Origin: Alphaproteobacteria bacterium
GTDB taxonomy: Bacteria; Pseudomonadota; Alphaproteobacteria; Sphingomonadales; Sphingomonadaceae
Assembly (NCBI GenBank): GCA_030424845.1
Contig: JAUHWC010000008.1
Location: 1-64,000, forward strand
Length of the DNA: 64,000 nucleotides
Direction of reading: 5' to 3'
Shown here: positions 18,035-26,258 of the stretch, in pieces
Layout: each line of letters opens with the position of its first letter
Position numbering within the stretch: position 1 is the first letter of the stretch
The notes under the pieces: generated by a model
Seen by the model: only the letters and a program-made list of their open reading frames with translations
What the model was told of the DNA's origin: nothing
The model's database searches: none
Made by a program: the position numbers and the translations under genes

Positions 18035-19543
18035 GTGGACAGAAATAGGTCGGGAATAACATTGCCCAAGGATTTCAGAAAGTTGTTCATCACGCGCGCT
18101 GCGCGGATCCGTGACGCGTTCGAGCTTCTCGATCGTTCCGGCGCGGGTATTCTCCTGCTTATCGATGGCAAGGGGCGGCTTGAACGCACAATCACTGATG
18201 GTGATCTGCGTCGGGAATTGCTGGCTGAGCGCAGACTCGAAGACACGCTCGAGATGCTGCCGCAGCGCACCCCGCGCACGATCGCCCCCGAAGCCGGCTC
18301 TGTCGAAGCGCTCGCAGTGATGGATGAGGCTAATATCAACCAGCTGCCAGTGGTCGACGATTACGGCAAGGTGCTCGCCCTTCACGACCGACGCGACTTC
18401 GACAGCCGTATCTTGCTGTCTACGCCGCATATGGGCAAGGACGAATTCGGGTTCGTACAAGAGGCGTTCCGCACCAACTGGATCGCCCCGCTCGGACCCA
18501 ATGTCGACGCGTTTGAGCAGGAATTCTGCGAGAAGCTCGGCCACAAGCATGCCGCAGCGCTTTCTTCGGGCACTGCCGCCATCCACCTTGCGCTCCGTTT
18601 GCTCGATTTACGGCAGGGCGACATCGTGTTCTGCAGTTCCTTCACTTTTGTCGCGACGGTCAATCCGGTGCTGTACGAAAAGGCAATCCCGGTGCTGATC
18701 GACTCCGACCCTGCGAGCTGGAACATGTCCCCAGTCGCTCTGGAACGTGCCTTCGAAAACGCGAAGAGGAGCGGCAAGATGCCCAAGGCGGTTCTGGTCG
18801 CGCATCTTTACGGGCAGTCGGCGGACATGGATCCGATCATGGCGATCTGTGATGCCTATGGCGTACCAGTGATCGAGGATGCGGCCGAAACAGTGGGCAC
18901 GCTCTATAAAGGCAAGCCCTCGGGCAGCTTCGGGCGCATCGCAGCCTATTCGTTCAACGGCAACAAGATCATCACTACCTCGGGCGGCGGCATGCTGACT
19001 TGCGACGATCCAGACTCTGTCGCGCGCGCCCGCCATCTGGCGACGCAGGCGCGCGAACCGGCGCCGCACTACGAGCACACGGAGATCGGCTACAACTATC
19101 GCATGAGCAACATCCTGGCCGGTGTCGGCAGGGGACAGCTACGCGTTCTGGACCAGCGGATCGCTTCGCGCCGCGCGGTGTTCGAGCGCTATCGCGATGG
19201 TCTGGCCGATATTGGGGGTATCAACTGGATGCCCGAGCCCGAATGGAGCTTTTCGACCCGCTGGCTGACGACATGCACTATCAACGCTGAAATCTTTGGC
19301 ATGGATGCTGCGAGCCTGCGCGAAGCGCTACAGGATCAGGGCATCGAAACCCGTCCAGTGTGGAAGCCGATGCATCTGCAACCGCTCTTTAAGGGCGCTG
19401 AGTATTTCCAACACGGCAGTGCTTCAGTTTGCGACGAGTTGTTTGCGACCGGCCTGTGCCTGCCTTCTGGCTCCAACCTGACCGATCGCGAAGTCGATCG
19501 GGTAATCGAGCGGATTCGTGAGAAGGTATGCTTAAGCGATTGA
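18035..19543 (+). CDS. CBS-pair fused to DegT/DnrJ/EryC1-type sugar aminotransferase
   Basis: 502 residues from GTG 18035. Residues about 18-122 form two CBS motifs (first ending TITDGDLRREL at 52-62, second with INQLPVVDDYGKVLALHD at 101-118). Residues about 126-500 are a full PLP aminotransferase: HMGKDEFGFVQEAFRTNWI, the PLP-phosphate loop SSGTAAIHLAL, VIEDAAE (Asp282), the Schiff-base Lys311 in FNGNKIITTSGGG, and RPVWKPMHLQP. This half closely matches PglE/EpsN enzymes making UDP-4-amino-4,6-dideoxy-GlcNAc. In known legionaminic loci the CBS pair sits on the PtmE nucleotidyltransferase, not on the aminotransferase, so the fusion is unusual and suggests nucleotide control. It overlaps the next gene by 16 bases. 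Confidence 0.93.
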   Translation: MDRNRSGITLPKDFRKLFITRAARIRDAFELLDRSGAGILLLIDGKGRLERTITDGDLRRELLAERRLEDTLEMLPQRTPRTIAPEAGSVEALAVMDEANINQLPVVDDYGKVLALHDRRDFDSRILLSTPHMGKDEFGFVQEAFRTNWIAPLGPNVDAFEQEFCEKLGHKHAAALSSGTAAIHLALRLLDLRQGDIVFCSSFTFVATVNPVLYEKAIPVLIDSDPASWNMSPVALERAFENAKRSGKMPKAVLVAHLYGQSADMDPIMAICDAYGVPVIEDAAETVGTLYKGKPSGSFGRIAAYSFNGNKIITTSGGGMLTCDDPDSVARARHLATQAREPAPHYEHTEIGYNYRMSNILAGVGRGQLRVLDQRIASRRAVFERYRDGLADIGGINWMPEPEWSFSTRWLTTCTINAEIFGMDAASLREALQDQGIETRPVWKPMHLQPLFKGAEYFQHGSASVCDELFATGLCLPSGSNLTDREVDRVIERIREKVCLSD

Positions 19544-20091
19544 CGGACATCGTTCTTGCGCTCTGCGCTCTACTTGTCTTCGCAATCCCGATGGCGATTG
19601 TGGCGATTGCGGTGAAGCTGACCTCCGAAGGTCCGGCACTTTACTGGTCAGACCGTGTGGGCCAGAACGGCAAGCCATTCCGCATGCCCAAGTTCCGTTC
19701 AATGCGGATCGATACTCCGCTTTTACCCACGCACATGCTGACCGGCGGCGGGTCCTATTTGACGCCAATTGGCGATTTACTGAGGCGCTCGAGCGTGGAC
19801 GAGCTGCCGCAGATCTGGTGCGTGTTCAAGGGCGAGATGAGCGTGGTGGGTCCGCGGCCCGCGCTGACCAGCCAACACGATTTATTGGCGCTGCGCCAAG
19901 CAGAAGGGATCAACTGTTTTCGACCCGGGCTTACCGGCTGGGCGCAAATCAACGGCCGTGACTCACTGTCGATCCCAGAGAAAGTCATGCTGGAAGCGGA
20001 ATACCGCGATCGCCAATCCATTGGCTTTGATCTGTTGATTATCTGGCGCACAGTCCTGAAAGTGCTGCGCGCGGACGGCATCTCACACTAG
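19528..20091 (+). CDS. Short PglC/EpsL-like initiating sugar phosphotransferase
   Basis: 187 residues, a monotopic catalytic domain only. It has a re-entrant helix at about 4-30, KFRSM, the catalytic SSVDELPQIW block, VGPRPAL, and FRPGLTGWAQINGRD. Members load N-acetylbacillosamine or a related 6-deoxy sugar phosphate onto undecaprenyl phosphate. Its start lies 16 bases inside the aminotransferase gene, so it is strongly coupled to the PglE-like enzyme. This is the last gene of the plus-strand operon, which ends at a hairpin shared with the converging minus operon. Confidence 0.93.
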   Translation: MLKRLTDIVLALCALLVFAIPMAIVAIAVKLTSEGPALYWSDRVGQNGKPFRMPKFRSMRIDTPLLPTHMLTGGGSYLTPIGDLLRRSSVDELPQIWCVFKGEMSVVGPRPALTSQHDLLALRQAEGINCFRPGLTGWAQINGRDSLSIPEKVMLEAEYRDRQSIGFDLLIIWRTVLKVLRADGISH

Positions 20092-20114
20092 TCGCGATTG
20101 CTCTTCAATCGCGA
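20092..20114. terminator. Hairpin between two converging sugar operons
   Basis: TCGCGATTG-CTCTT-CAATCGCGA, a perfect 9-bp stem beginning right after the stop at 20091 and reaching into the 3' end of the minus gene. It could serve both directions. There is no long T-run. Confidence 0.6.
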
Positions 20115-20740
20115 GCGATCGGTGCCGCCGGATTTCCGATCCAGATTTCGCCCGCTGGCACGCTGCGGGTTACCACGGCCCCCATGCCGATCACGGCACC
20201 ATCACCGATAGTCAACGGCGCATCGGGGCGACCATTACGGATTATCGCACCCGAGCCAATGTAGGCGTGATCGCCAATATGGATGTAGCCATTGCAGCGC
20301 ACGCCTGGCGCAAAGGTGACGTAGTCGCCGATAACGCAGTTGTGCTCGACATAGCTGTAGAGATTGGCGTGAAAGTGTCGGCCGATGCGGATATTACTTG
20401 TTAGCGTGACGAACGGGCTCAGTGCCGCGCCCTCGCCCACTTCAACGTCGTCCATCACCACCGTATTCGCGGCCTGCAGCGTGACGAATGCGATACCTTC
20501 CGCAGCACATTTCTCGACTAGTTTGGCGCGCACTTTGCTGTTGGCGACGGTGATACATGCGCGCTTGTCTGGGTCATCCTGCATGAGGAATTGTGAGAAG
20601 GTCAGAATGGGTGTCCCGTTAATTGTTTCGCTCGCCGGATGATCGTCGATCCAGAAGCATTTGTCCGCTCCGAATTGTTCGCGCGCTAAAGGCATGAGGC
20701 TGCGCCCGCAACCGCCAGAACCATATAGCCCAACAATCAT
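20105..20740 (-). CDS. PglD/NeuD-like sugar N-acetyltransferase
   Basis: 211 residues. The N-terminal Rossmann-like part binds the UDP sugar (VGLYGSGGCGRSLM). The C-terminal left-handed beta helix is built of hexapeptide repeats (VEVGEGAALSPFVTL to IGMGAVVTRSVPAGEIWIGNPAAPI). The catalytic His is probably in SYVEHNC. PglD-type enzymes acetylate UDP-4-amino-4,6-dideoxy-GlcNAc, exactly the expected product of the aminotransferase at 18035 on the other strand. It is the last gene of the minus operon and overlaps the preceding gene by 4 bases. Confidence 0.9.
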   Translation of the reverse strand: MIVGLYGSGGCGRSLMPLAREQFGADKCFWIDDHPASETINGTPILTFSQFLMQDDPDKRACITVANSKVRAKLVEKCAAEGIAFVTLQAANTVVMDDVEVGEGAALSPFVTLTSNIRIGRHFHANLYSYVEHNCVIGDYVTFAPGVRCNGYIHIGDHAYIGSGAIIRNGRPDAPLTIGDGAVIGMGAVVTRSVPAGEIWIGNPAAPIARD

Positions 20741-22152
20741 CGCGCCGCCTCCACTTTCTCGCGCTCGAGCAGTGCGGCCACATGGGCACCCATATTCCGA
20801 CCAAGCTCGGTAGCGCCCGACGAGGGGTTGTCGGGCTCGAAATTGCGGAATGTGGAGTAGTCGCCGTCGAAACAGCCCTTAAGCAGGTCGTGGACCAAAC
20901 GGGTTTGCACTTCACTAATCGGATCTTTCATCCGGAAAGCGGAGGTGCGCCTGGGAAGTGCGGGAATCTCGTCACGGCTGCGATAGATCACGAAATCATG
21001 CTCATTCGTGTAGTAATTGTCTGTCACCACGGCAGTCTTGCCGAGCATTGCGGCCTGCAAGCCGAGTGTGCCGGTAAGCACAAAGCAATTATCGACCGCA
21101 TCGAGCAACGCGTTACCAGAGACTTCGTACGGCAACACCACGAGATTTTTGACCTTGCGCAAGCGCTTTAGCAGGCCGAGCTGGCGGAATCCAAATTGGA
21201 GCGGATGATCCTTGACCAGAACCAGGAACCCGGAGTCGGAATAGGCCTGCGCGGCCTCTACCAGCATATTCTCGTAATCGACGAGGCCGAGGTCGCGGAC
21301 CCAGTAATCGATCGAGGCCTCGGGGAAGAGCGCCAGCGGCATAGCGATGCGCTTTTGTGGGGGGAAATCGACCAACCGATCTACCCAGTCCGGATCGATG
21401 TATTGGTCATACCGGATATCGGACAGGCGTGGCTTGTGGCCCAGGAAAGACTGCGCGTCGAGATAGTGTAAGCCTAGCGGATCGCACTTCAGCCAGGAGA
21501 GCACCTGGAAGAACCGCCCCCGAAGCTTGAAATAACCGAACGTTTTGAGGAATTTGACTTTTCCGTAAGCCGTCTTTTTCGCGACATAGGGCGGTTTGAA
21601 TAGCGGATCGGTGAGCTCCGAGCGCCTCTCTTCGACCGTGGCCGGGTCCGGCTCGATGTCCAATGTCAGTAGGCGGCCTTCGTGCAGCAACATTGACATC
21701 CCCGCAAACGGCGCCGTCGTGTACTCATAATACGGAATTCCCCTAGCCTGGGCCCGGCGGGACAAAATATCCATGATGTACCGATCGATCGGAAAACTAA
21801 GCACGGCGCGCGGAGAAATACGCTCTACCAAAGCGTCGATCACGGCAGCCATGGCGATGACCATGGCGTGGGCACGGCGGGGTTGTAGCCAGCGCAGTAG
21901 GCGGCACCGCGCGATGATTTCCGTCATTGCCTTCTGGTCGACAAGGCTCGAGGTAGTGGCACTCGCCTTATAGGCGCGTTTGTAGGCGGCGTAGAAATCG
22001 TCCGTGATGGAGATATCGGCGTCGCCGCGAATATCCGAAAAGGTGACCGATTCCTCGAACCCCATTTGCTGGCCGAGATATTTGAACCATGGCTCGACCC
22101 GATGGATCGTGTAAATCAGGATCGTGCCTTGGTGCTGGGGCTGTTCGCTCAC
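20737..22152 (-). CDS. Capsule-synthesis-type glycosyltransferase
   Basis: 471 residues from GTG 22152, whose GTGA overlaps the stop of the flippase gene; a longer frame upstream lies inside that gene and is rejected. The C-terminal half shows the GT-B-like features of capsular polysaccharide synthesis proteins: FLVLVKDHPLQFG, LVVLPYEVSGNALLDAVDNCFVLTGTLGLQAAMLGKTAVV and YSTFRNFEPDNPSSG. Such proteins (KpsC/KpsS-related and CMP-sugar-using enzymes) transfer acidic sugars. It is a good candidate for the enzyme using the CMP-nonulosonate made here, but this is inference. Confidence 0.75.
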   Translation of the reverse strand: MSEQPQHQGTILIYTIHRVEPWFKYLGQQMGFEESVTFSDIRGDADISITDDFYAAYKRAYKASATTSSLVDQKAMTEIIARCRLLRWLQPRRAHAMVIAMAAVIDALVERISPRAVLSFPIDRYIMDILSRRAQARGIPYYEYTTAPFAGMSMLLHEGRLLTLDIEPDPATVEERRSELTDPLFKPPYVAKKTAYGKVKFLKTFGYFKLRGRFFQVLSWLKCDPLGLHYLDAQSFLGHKPRLSDIRYDQYIDPDWVDRLVDFPPQKRIAMPLALFPEASIDYWVRDLGLVDYENMLVEAAQAYSDSGFLVLVKDHPLQFGFRQLGLLKRLRKVKNLVVLPYEVSGNALLDAVDNCFVLTGTLGLQAAMLGKTAVVTDNYYTNEHDFVIYRSRDEIPALPRRTSAFRMKDPISEVQTRLVHDLLKGCFDGDYSTFRNFEPDNPSSGATELGRNMGAHVAALLEREKVEAAR

Positions 22153-23369
22153 GCGGTGTCCTTCGTTTTGACAAAACGTCTGAAGATGACGATGAGATAT
22201 AGAAGCGAGGCGGCCGTCCCGCCCGTAGCCGCCCCGTATAGCCCGTAGCACGAGGCCAGCAAGACTATCGCCACTGCGCCGATCGAAAACGCGATCGCCT
22301 GAGAGCGGATAATCTCGCGCTCATTATGCATCGCATTGCATAACATCGCGCAGAAATCCGCGCCTGTGCGGATCACAACGCCCGTCAAAAGGATCGCAGC
22401 AAGCACAGGATTGAGCGAGAATCGCTCAGAATACACCCGATCGGTAAGCGCATCGAGACCGACAGCCGCCGTGAAGCCGATGACGACCAGCGCCGCTACC
22501 AGCAGCCATTCGCGGAAGACGATTGTAGCAAGCGCAGAAGCGGGCTGGGTCTTCGCTCCGGAAAACACGCGCGGCAGGATCCGGTTGTGTGATCCAATAT
22601 TGAAGAGCTGATATGTGAGCGAGACGAGCAGAGCATGGCGGAAGAAAACACCAACTGTTTCCAGCGGTAAGAGCGCCCCGATGACGAAGCGGTCGGCCTG
22701 CAGGCTCAAAATGCCAAGCAGGCCAATGTAGAAATGCATGAGGGAGGCCTTGCGCTGGGCATTAATCCCGGTTGCGATCGGGATGTTCACGTTCAGATCG
22801 AGAGGTCTCGTCCGCCACCACCACAGCACTACGAGTGCAAGCATGCCCGCCAGGGAAAGACCAGACCATACATAGAGCACGCGCTCCAGGCTCAATGCTT
22901 CTCGGCTGACAAAGGCCAGCCACATCATCGAGCCTAGCAGGGCGAGGTTCTTGAGCAGCACGCTAAGCAGCACCGAGATATAACGCTGCTGGACGAGCGT
23001 GATGTTGTACAATTGATTGGCCAGAAGTTCGGAGACCACAATGACTGTGGCCACGAGCGCAAGATCAATGTCAAGTCGTGCGAGCGTCAGAGCAACCAGC
23101 AAAAACAGCGGCAACAGAAACACAGAATTTCCAGCGTAGACCTTGAGCCCGGCAATCACACCGGCATCAAACACCTCGTTAGAGCTGCCGACAAGACGGC
23201 GCTGGAGGTCGACATGGCGCTCCCAACCGAGGCCGAAGGCGAACAAGTTGATGATTGTTGCGGCGAGGCCGAACTGTCCCGCTTCATCAAGCGGAAGTGA
23301 AAAGCTGACGAGCACCGTGAACACGGCGCGCGCTGCGACCTCAAACAACTTGATGATAATGAGTTTCAT
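22149..23369 (-). CDS. Wzx-like polysaccharide flippase
   Basis: 406 residues with about 12 membrane segments and short loops. A cytoplasmic-looking N-terminus (MKLIIIKLFEVAARAVFTVLV) and the conserved QADRFVIGALLPLETVGVFF region resemble the MOP/PST flippases, which move lipid-linked repeat units across the inner membrane. Its ending overlaps the glycosyltransferase start by GTGA. With the polymerase at 11301 it would form a Wzx/Wzy system. Sequence conservation in this family is low, so the name rests on topology and context. Confidence 0.8.
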   Translation of the reverse strand: MKLIIIKLFEVAARAVFTVLVSFSLPLDEAGQFGLAATIINLFAFGLGWERHVDLQRRLVGSSNEVFDAGVIAGLKVYAGNSVFLLPLFLLVALTLARLDIDLALVATVIVVSELLANQLYNITLVQQRYISVLLSVLLKNLALLGSMMWLAFVSREALSLERVLYVWSGLSLAGMLALVVLWWWRTRPLDLNVNIPIATGINAQRKASLMHFYIGLLGILSLQADRFVIGALLPLETVGVFFRHALLVSLTYQLFNIGSHNRILPRVFSGAKTQPASALATIVFREWLLVAALVVIGFTAAVGLDALTDRVYSERFSLNPVLAAILLTGVVIRTGADFCAMLCNAMHNEREIIRSQAIAFSIGAVAIVLLASCYGLYGAATGGTAASLLYLIVIFRRFVKTKDTA

Positions 23370-23390
23370 AGTGCTTGAGCCTCGCGCCGC

Positions 23391-24194
23391 CTACCAGGCG
23401 GTCCAGCCTCCATCGGCAGCCAGGACCTGCCCGGTTACATAGCTTGCCTCGCGGCTCACAAGAAACAGCATGGGCGCGATCATCTCGTCGGCTCGGGCCA
23501 TGCGGCCCATCGGGACGCGGTCGGAATATTTCGTGGCGAATTCCGAATTCTGCCCGCTGCCGATCCCGCCGGGGACGAGGCAGTTCACCCGGATATTCTT
23601 ATCGGCCCAGTGCGTTGCCAGCCATCTTGTAAAGCCAACCACACCCGCCTTGGACGCGGCATAGACGGCCGGCGTGTTGATCGGCCCACCGAGATAGTCC
23701 GACCCTTCGTAGATCCGCTTGTCCGGGCCGACGAGCCCGTAGATCGAAGCGGTCTGGACGATACGGCCATCTCTTTCCGTCTCGAGCATGTGCTTTCCGA
23801 CAGCCTGCGCCACTAGGAAAACCCCATCGATGTTAACGGCCATGACCTCGCGCCATATTGCTGGACTGTATTCCTCGAAAGGTTCGAAGAAGCGTCGCGG
23901 GTCGGCAGTCTTTGTCGCGGCATTGTTGAGCAGGATATCGATTCCACCGAAGCGCTTAGTCACGGCCTCGACGCAGTTCGCAACCGACGCCGCATCGGCG
24001 ACATTGCACGCGAACCCAGCGGCATTCTCACCAATTTCGTCAGCGACCTCGTCCGCGGCCTCTTGCGCCAAATCGACCACCGCCACCTTTGCACCCTGTT
24101 CGGCCAGCGCGTGGCTGAATGTCGAGCCTAGAATGCCCGCCCCGCCCGTGACCAGCGCGACATCGCCGTCAAGGCGGAATAGCGAACCAGCCAT
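23391..24194 (-). CDS. Short-chain dehydrogenase/reductase (PtmA-like)
   Basis: 267 residues of the classical SDR fold: TGGAGILG cofactor loop (16-23), LLNNAA (about 88-93), the Ser in TASIYG, YAASKAG with catalytic Tyr and Lys, and the C-terminal ADGGWTAW. In Campylobacter an SDR of this kind (PtmA) belongs to the legionaminic-acid locus, though its step is debated. Here it overlaps the class III aminotransferase by one base (TAATG), so the two probably act on the same intermediate as an oxidation-transamination pair. Confidence 0.88.
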   Translation of the reverse strand: MAGSLFRLDGDVALVTGGAGILGSTFSHALAEQGAKVAVVDLAQEAADEVADEIGENAAGFACNVADAASVANCVEAVTKRFGGIDILLNNAATKTADPRRFFEPFEEYSPAIWREVMAVNIDGVFLVAQAVGKHMLETERDGRIVQTASIYGLVGPDKRIYEGSDYLGGPINTPAVYAASKAGVVGFTRWLATHWADKNIRVNCLVPGGIGSGQNSEFATKYSDRVPMGRMARADEMIAPMLFLVSREASYVTGQVLAADGGWTAW

Positions 24195-25588
24195 TAATTG
24201 TGAGTCCTGAAGACGGGCTTGATCGCCGGGCCGTTGAGATACTTGCCGGTTCCCTCGTCAAGAGCGCGCGCTAGTACTGCCATTGCGCCATCGAGTGCCT
24301 TGGCGGTAAGCTCCAACTCAGCTTCGCCGTGCGCTTGGCTAACTGCGATCCAGGGCATCAGGACGCCGCCCTTAAGCATTTCCTGTAAAAATAATGTACG
24401 CAGCGCCGGATCGGCTGTTCCTTCGCGGTTGGCAACGACATAGTTGAGAGCGATCGCCGGACCTTCCACTCGGAATGCGCCGCCCAGATCCTGCTCTGCT
24501 GCCTTGGCGCACAAAAGGTCTCGCAGGCGCGCACCGTAATCCCACAGATGCAAGCAGACATTCTCCTCGCGATTGATCCGTGTTGCTTCAACGAACGCAC
24601 CCAGCGAGGACATTTCACTTCCGTGTGTAGACGAAAGCAAAAAGGTGCGCTCCATGCCCAGCTTATCGATCGATCCGACTTCCATTACATCGCGTCGCCC
24701 GCACACGGCTGCAAGCGAGAAGCCGTTGGCCATGGCTTTGCCGAATGTAGAGATATCGGGCTTCACGCCGAAGAAATGTTGTGCGCCCTTGAGGTGCCAG
24801 CGAAAGCCCGTGATCATTTCATCAAGGATCAGCAGCGCTCCCTCTTGCGTGGTCACATCGCGCACTTGATGCAGGAAATTGCCGTTGCTTTTCGGGCATT
24901 CGCTGCACGGCTTTTGCGGCCAATCGTTGAATTGGGGACACTGGCCACACGGTGTGAGGTGTGTCGCTGGTTCTAGCATTACAGCAGCAATCTGGCCTGG
25001 ATGTTCGGCGAAAAGGCGCTTCAGCGACTCGATATCATTATAATCGAAAACCAGCGTTGAACTCGATTGCCGCTCGTCCACCCCGCGTTTTAATGCGGTC
25101 GTCCCAATGAACCAGTCGTCAAAGCTGAAAAACGGATGTTGGCGCGGAATGCAAACGAAGCGCCGACTCGTATAGGCCCGGGCAATCTTGACCGCAGCGG
25201 TCGTGACGTTGGAGCCATTTTTGCCGAATTTCACCATTTCGGCGCTGTCGATAGTGTCGCACAATAATTCGGCGGCTTCGAGTTCTATGCGCGAGGCGCG
25301 TGTGAGATTGTTGCCCTTTTCGATCTCCCGGATCGCAGCCGCGTTCACACGCTCGTCGGCATAGCCCAGCGTGTTGGCCCGCAGCGCCATGCCGTAGTCG
25401 AGATAGCGTTCGCCGTGACCATCCCACACATAAGCACCCTTGCCGCGTTCAAGCAGCGGAGGTGCGTTGCCTGGAAACTGGTCGTCGCCGCGCGAATAGG
25501 TGTGTGCTCCGCCCGGGATCGCACCATGCAGTCTACGGCGAAGCTCCGCGCGTTCGGCATCCAGGTTGTGGCCAGCTTTCTCAGTCAT
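24194..25588 (-). CDS. Class III (GSA-type) aminotransferase with a two-CXXC insertion
   Basis: 464 residues. Fold-type I PLP enzyme related to glutamate-1-semialdehyde aminomutase: GGAHTYSRG, KFGKNGSNVTTAAVKIARAY, LILDEMITGFRW (PLP Asp256), and Schiff-base Lys284 in STFGKAMANG. Unusually, residues 214-231 contain Cys214, Cys217, Cys228 and Cys231 (C-x2-C-x10-C-x2-C), a zinc- or iron-sulfur-like knuckle between two conserved enzyme blocks. It sits in the sugar operon and not with haem genes, so a sugar or amino-polyol substrate is likely. Substrate unknown. Confidence 0.88.
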   Translation of the reverse strand: MTEKAGHNLDAERAELRRRLHGAIPGGAHTYSRGDDQFPGNAPPLLERGKGAYVWDGHGERYLDYGMALRANTLGYADERVNAAAIREIEKGNNLTRASRIELEAAELLCDTIDSAEMVKFGKNGSNVTTAAVKIARAYTSRRFVCIPRQHPFFSFDDWFIGTTALKRGVDERQSSSTLVFDYNDIESLKRLFAEHPGQIAAVMLEPATHLTPCGQCPQFNDWPQKPCSECPKSNGNFLHQVRDVTTQEGALLILDEMITGFRWHLKGAQHFFGVKPDISTFGKAMANGFSLAAVCGRRDVMEVGSIDKLGMERTFLLSSTHGSEMSSLGAFVEATRINREENVCLHLWDYGARLRDLLCAKAAEQDLGGAFRVEGPAIALNYVVANREGTADPALRTLFLQEMLKGGVLMPWIAVSQAHGEAELELTAKALDGAMAVLARALDEGTGKYLNGPAIKPVFRTHN

Positions 25589-26258
25589 AATTTGTCTTCG
25601 ATGCCTTTCGCCAGAGGGGATAGGGGGCCGAGTTGTCTTTGACTACGGCAGTTTTCGGATTGCCGATATACAGTGAATTGTCGGGCAATGAGCGGTCAAG
25701 AACCAGCGACTCCGCAGCAATCTGGCACCCGCGCCCGATCGTACTGTCGCCCAAAACCGCGCTGCCTGGGCGCAGCGTAACATGCTCCCCGAACGTAGGG
25801 TAGATATCGTGATTAGAGCCGACGCCGCAGCGCTGATAGGCAACGAAATAATCCGAATAATTGCCACGTCCTAGCACCGTCGCTAGCGGGTGGACCAAAA
25901 GGAACACATGTGGGAGCGCGATCTCGTAGAAGATGTCGCAACCATGCAGCGCCTTGTTGAGTAGGAACAGCTTGGTGCAAACTGCGGGATTGCCGCCGTC
26001 GCGATGGAGTTGGTTCGAAAGGAAATAGAGCCACATAGCGTATTGGTCGCCGTGGAGATGGCTGAACACCGCGCCCTTGCCGTCGAAGAAATACTTGTTT
26101 TCGACCTCGGCAAAGCACGTTGCTAGGCGCTTCAGTGCGGCTGGAATTGAGCCGGCAAGAGCCTTGGGGGCGACCTCATTGCCGTCGGCAAACATCGCGT
26201 TCAGCTGCGAAGTGGCATACGCGGCCAGCCCGTCGACTTCGAGGCTTGAACTGATCAC
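25581..26258 (-). CDS. Hexapeptide-repeat acetyltransferase (CysE-like)
   Basis: 225 residues. A helical N-terminal domain (to about 110) is followed by a short left-handed beta helix: HPLATVLGRGNYSDYFVAYQRCGVGSN, then YPTFGEHVTLRPGSAVLGDSTIGRGCQIAAESLVLDRSLPDNSLYIGNPK. The layout recalls serine acetyltransferases adapted to other amino acceptors. It overlaps the class III aminotransferase by 8 bases and the sterol-desaturase-like gene by 4. Acetylating an amino group introduced by that aminotransferase is the simplest proposal. Confidence 0.82.
   Translation of the reverse strand: MISSSLEVDGLAAYATSQLNAMFADGNEVAPKALAGSIPAALKRLATCFAEVENKYFFDGKGAVFSHLHGDQYAMWLYFLSNQLHRDGGNPAVCTKLFLLNKALHGCDIFYEIALPHVFLLVHPLATVLGRGNYSDYFVAYQRCGVGSNHDIYPTFGEHVTLRPGSAVLGDSTIGRGCQIAAESLVLDRSLPDNSLYIGNPKTAVVKDNSAPYPLWRKASKTNYD

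Noticed and set aside
24194-25588. Considered as hemL (glutamate-1-semialdehyde aminomutase)
   Set aside because: Cysteine-rich insertion and location in a sugar operon argue against a haem role.
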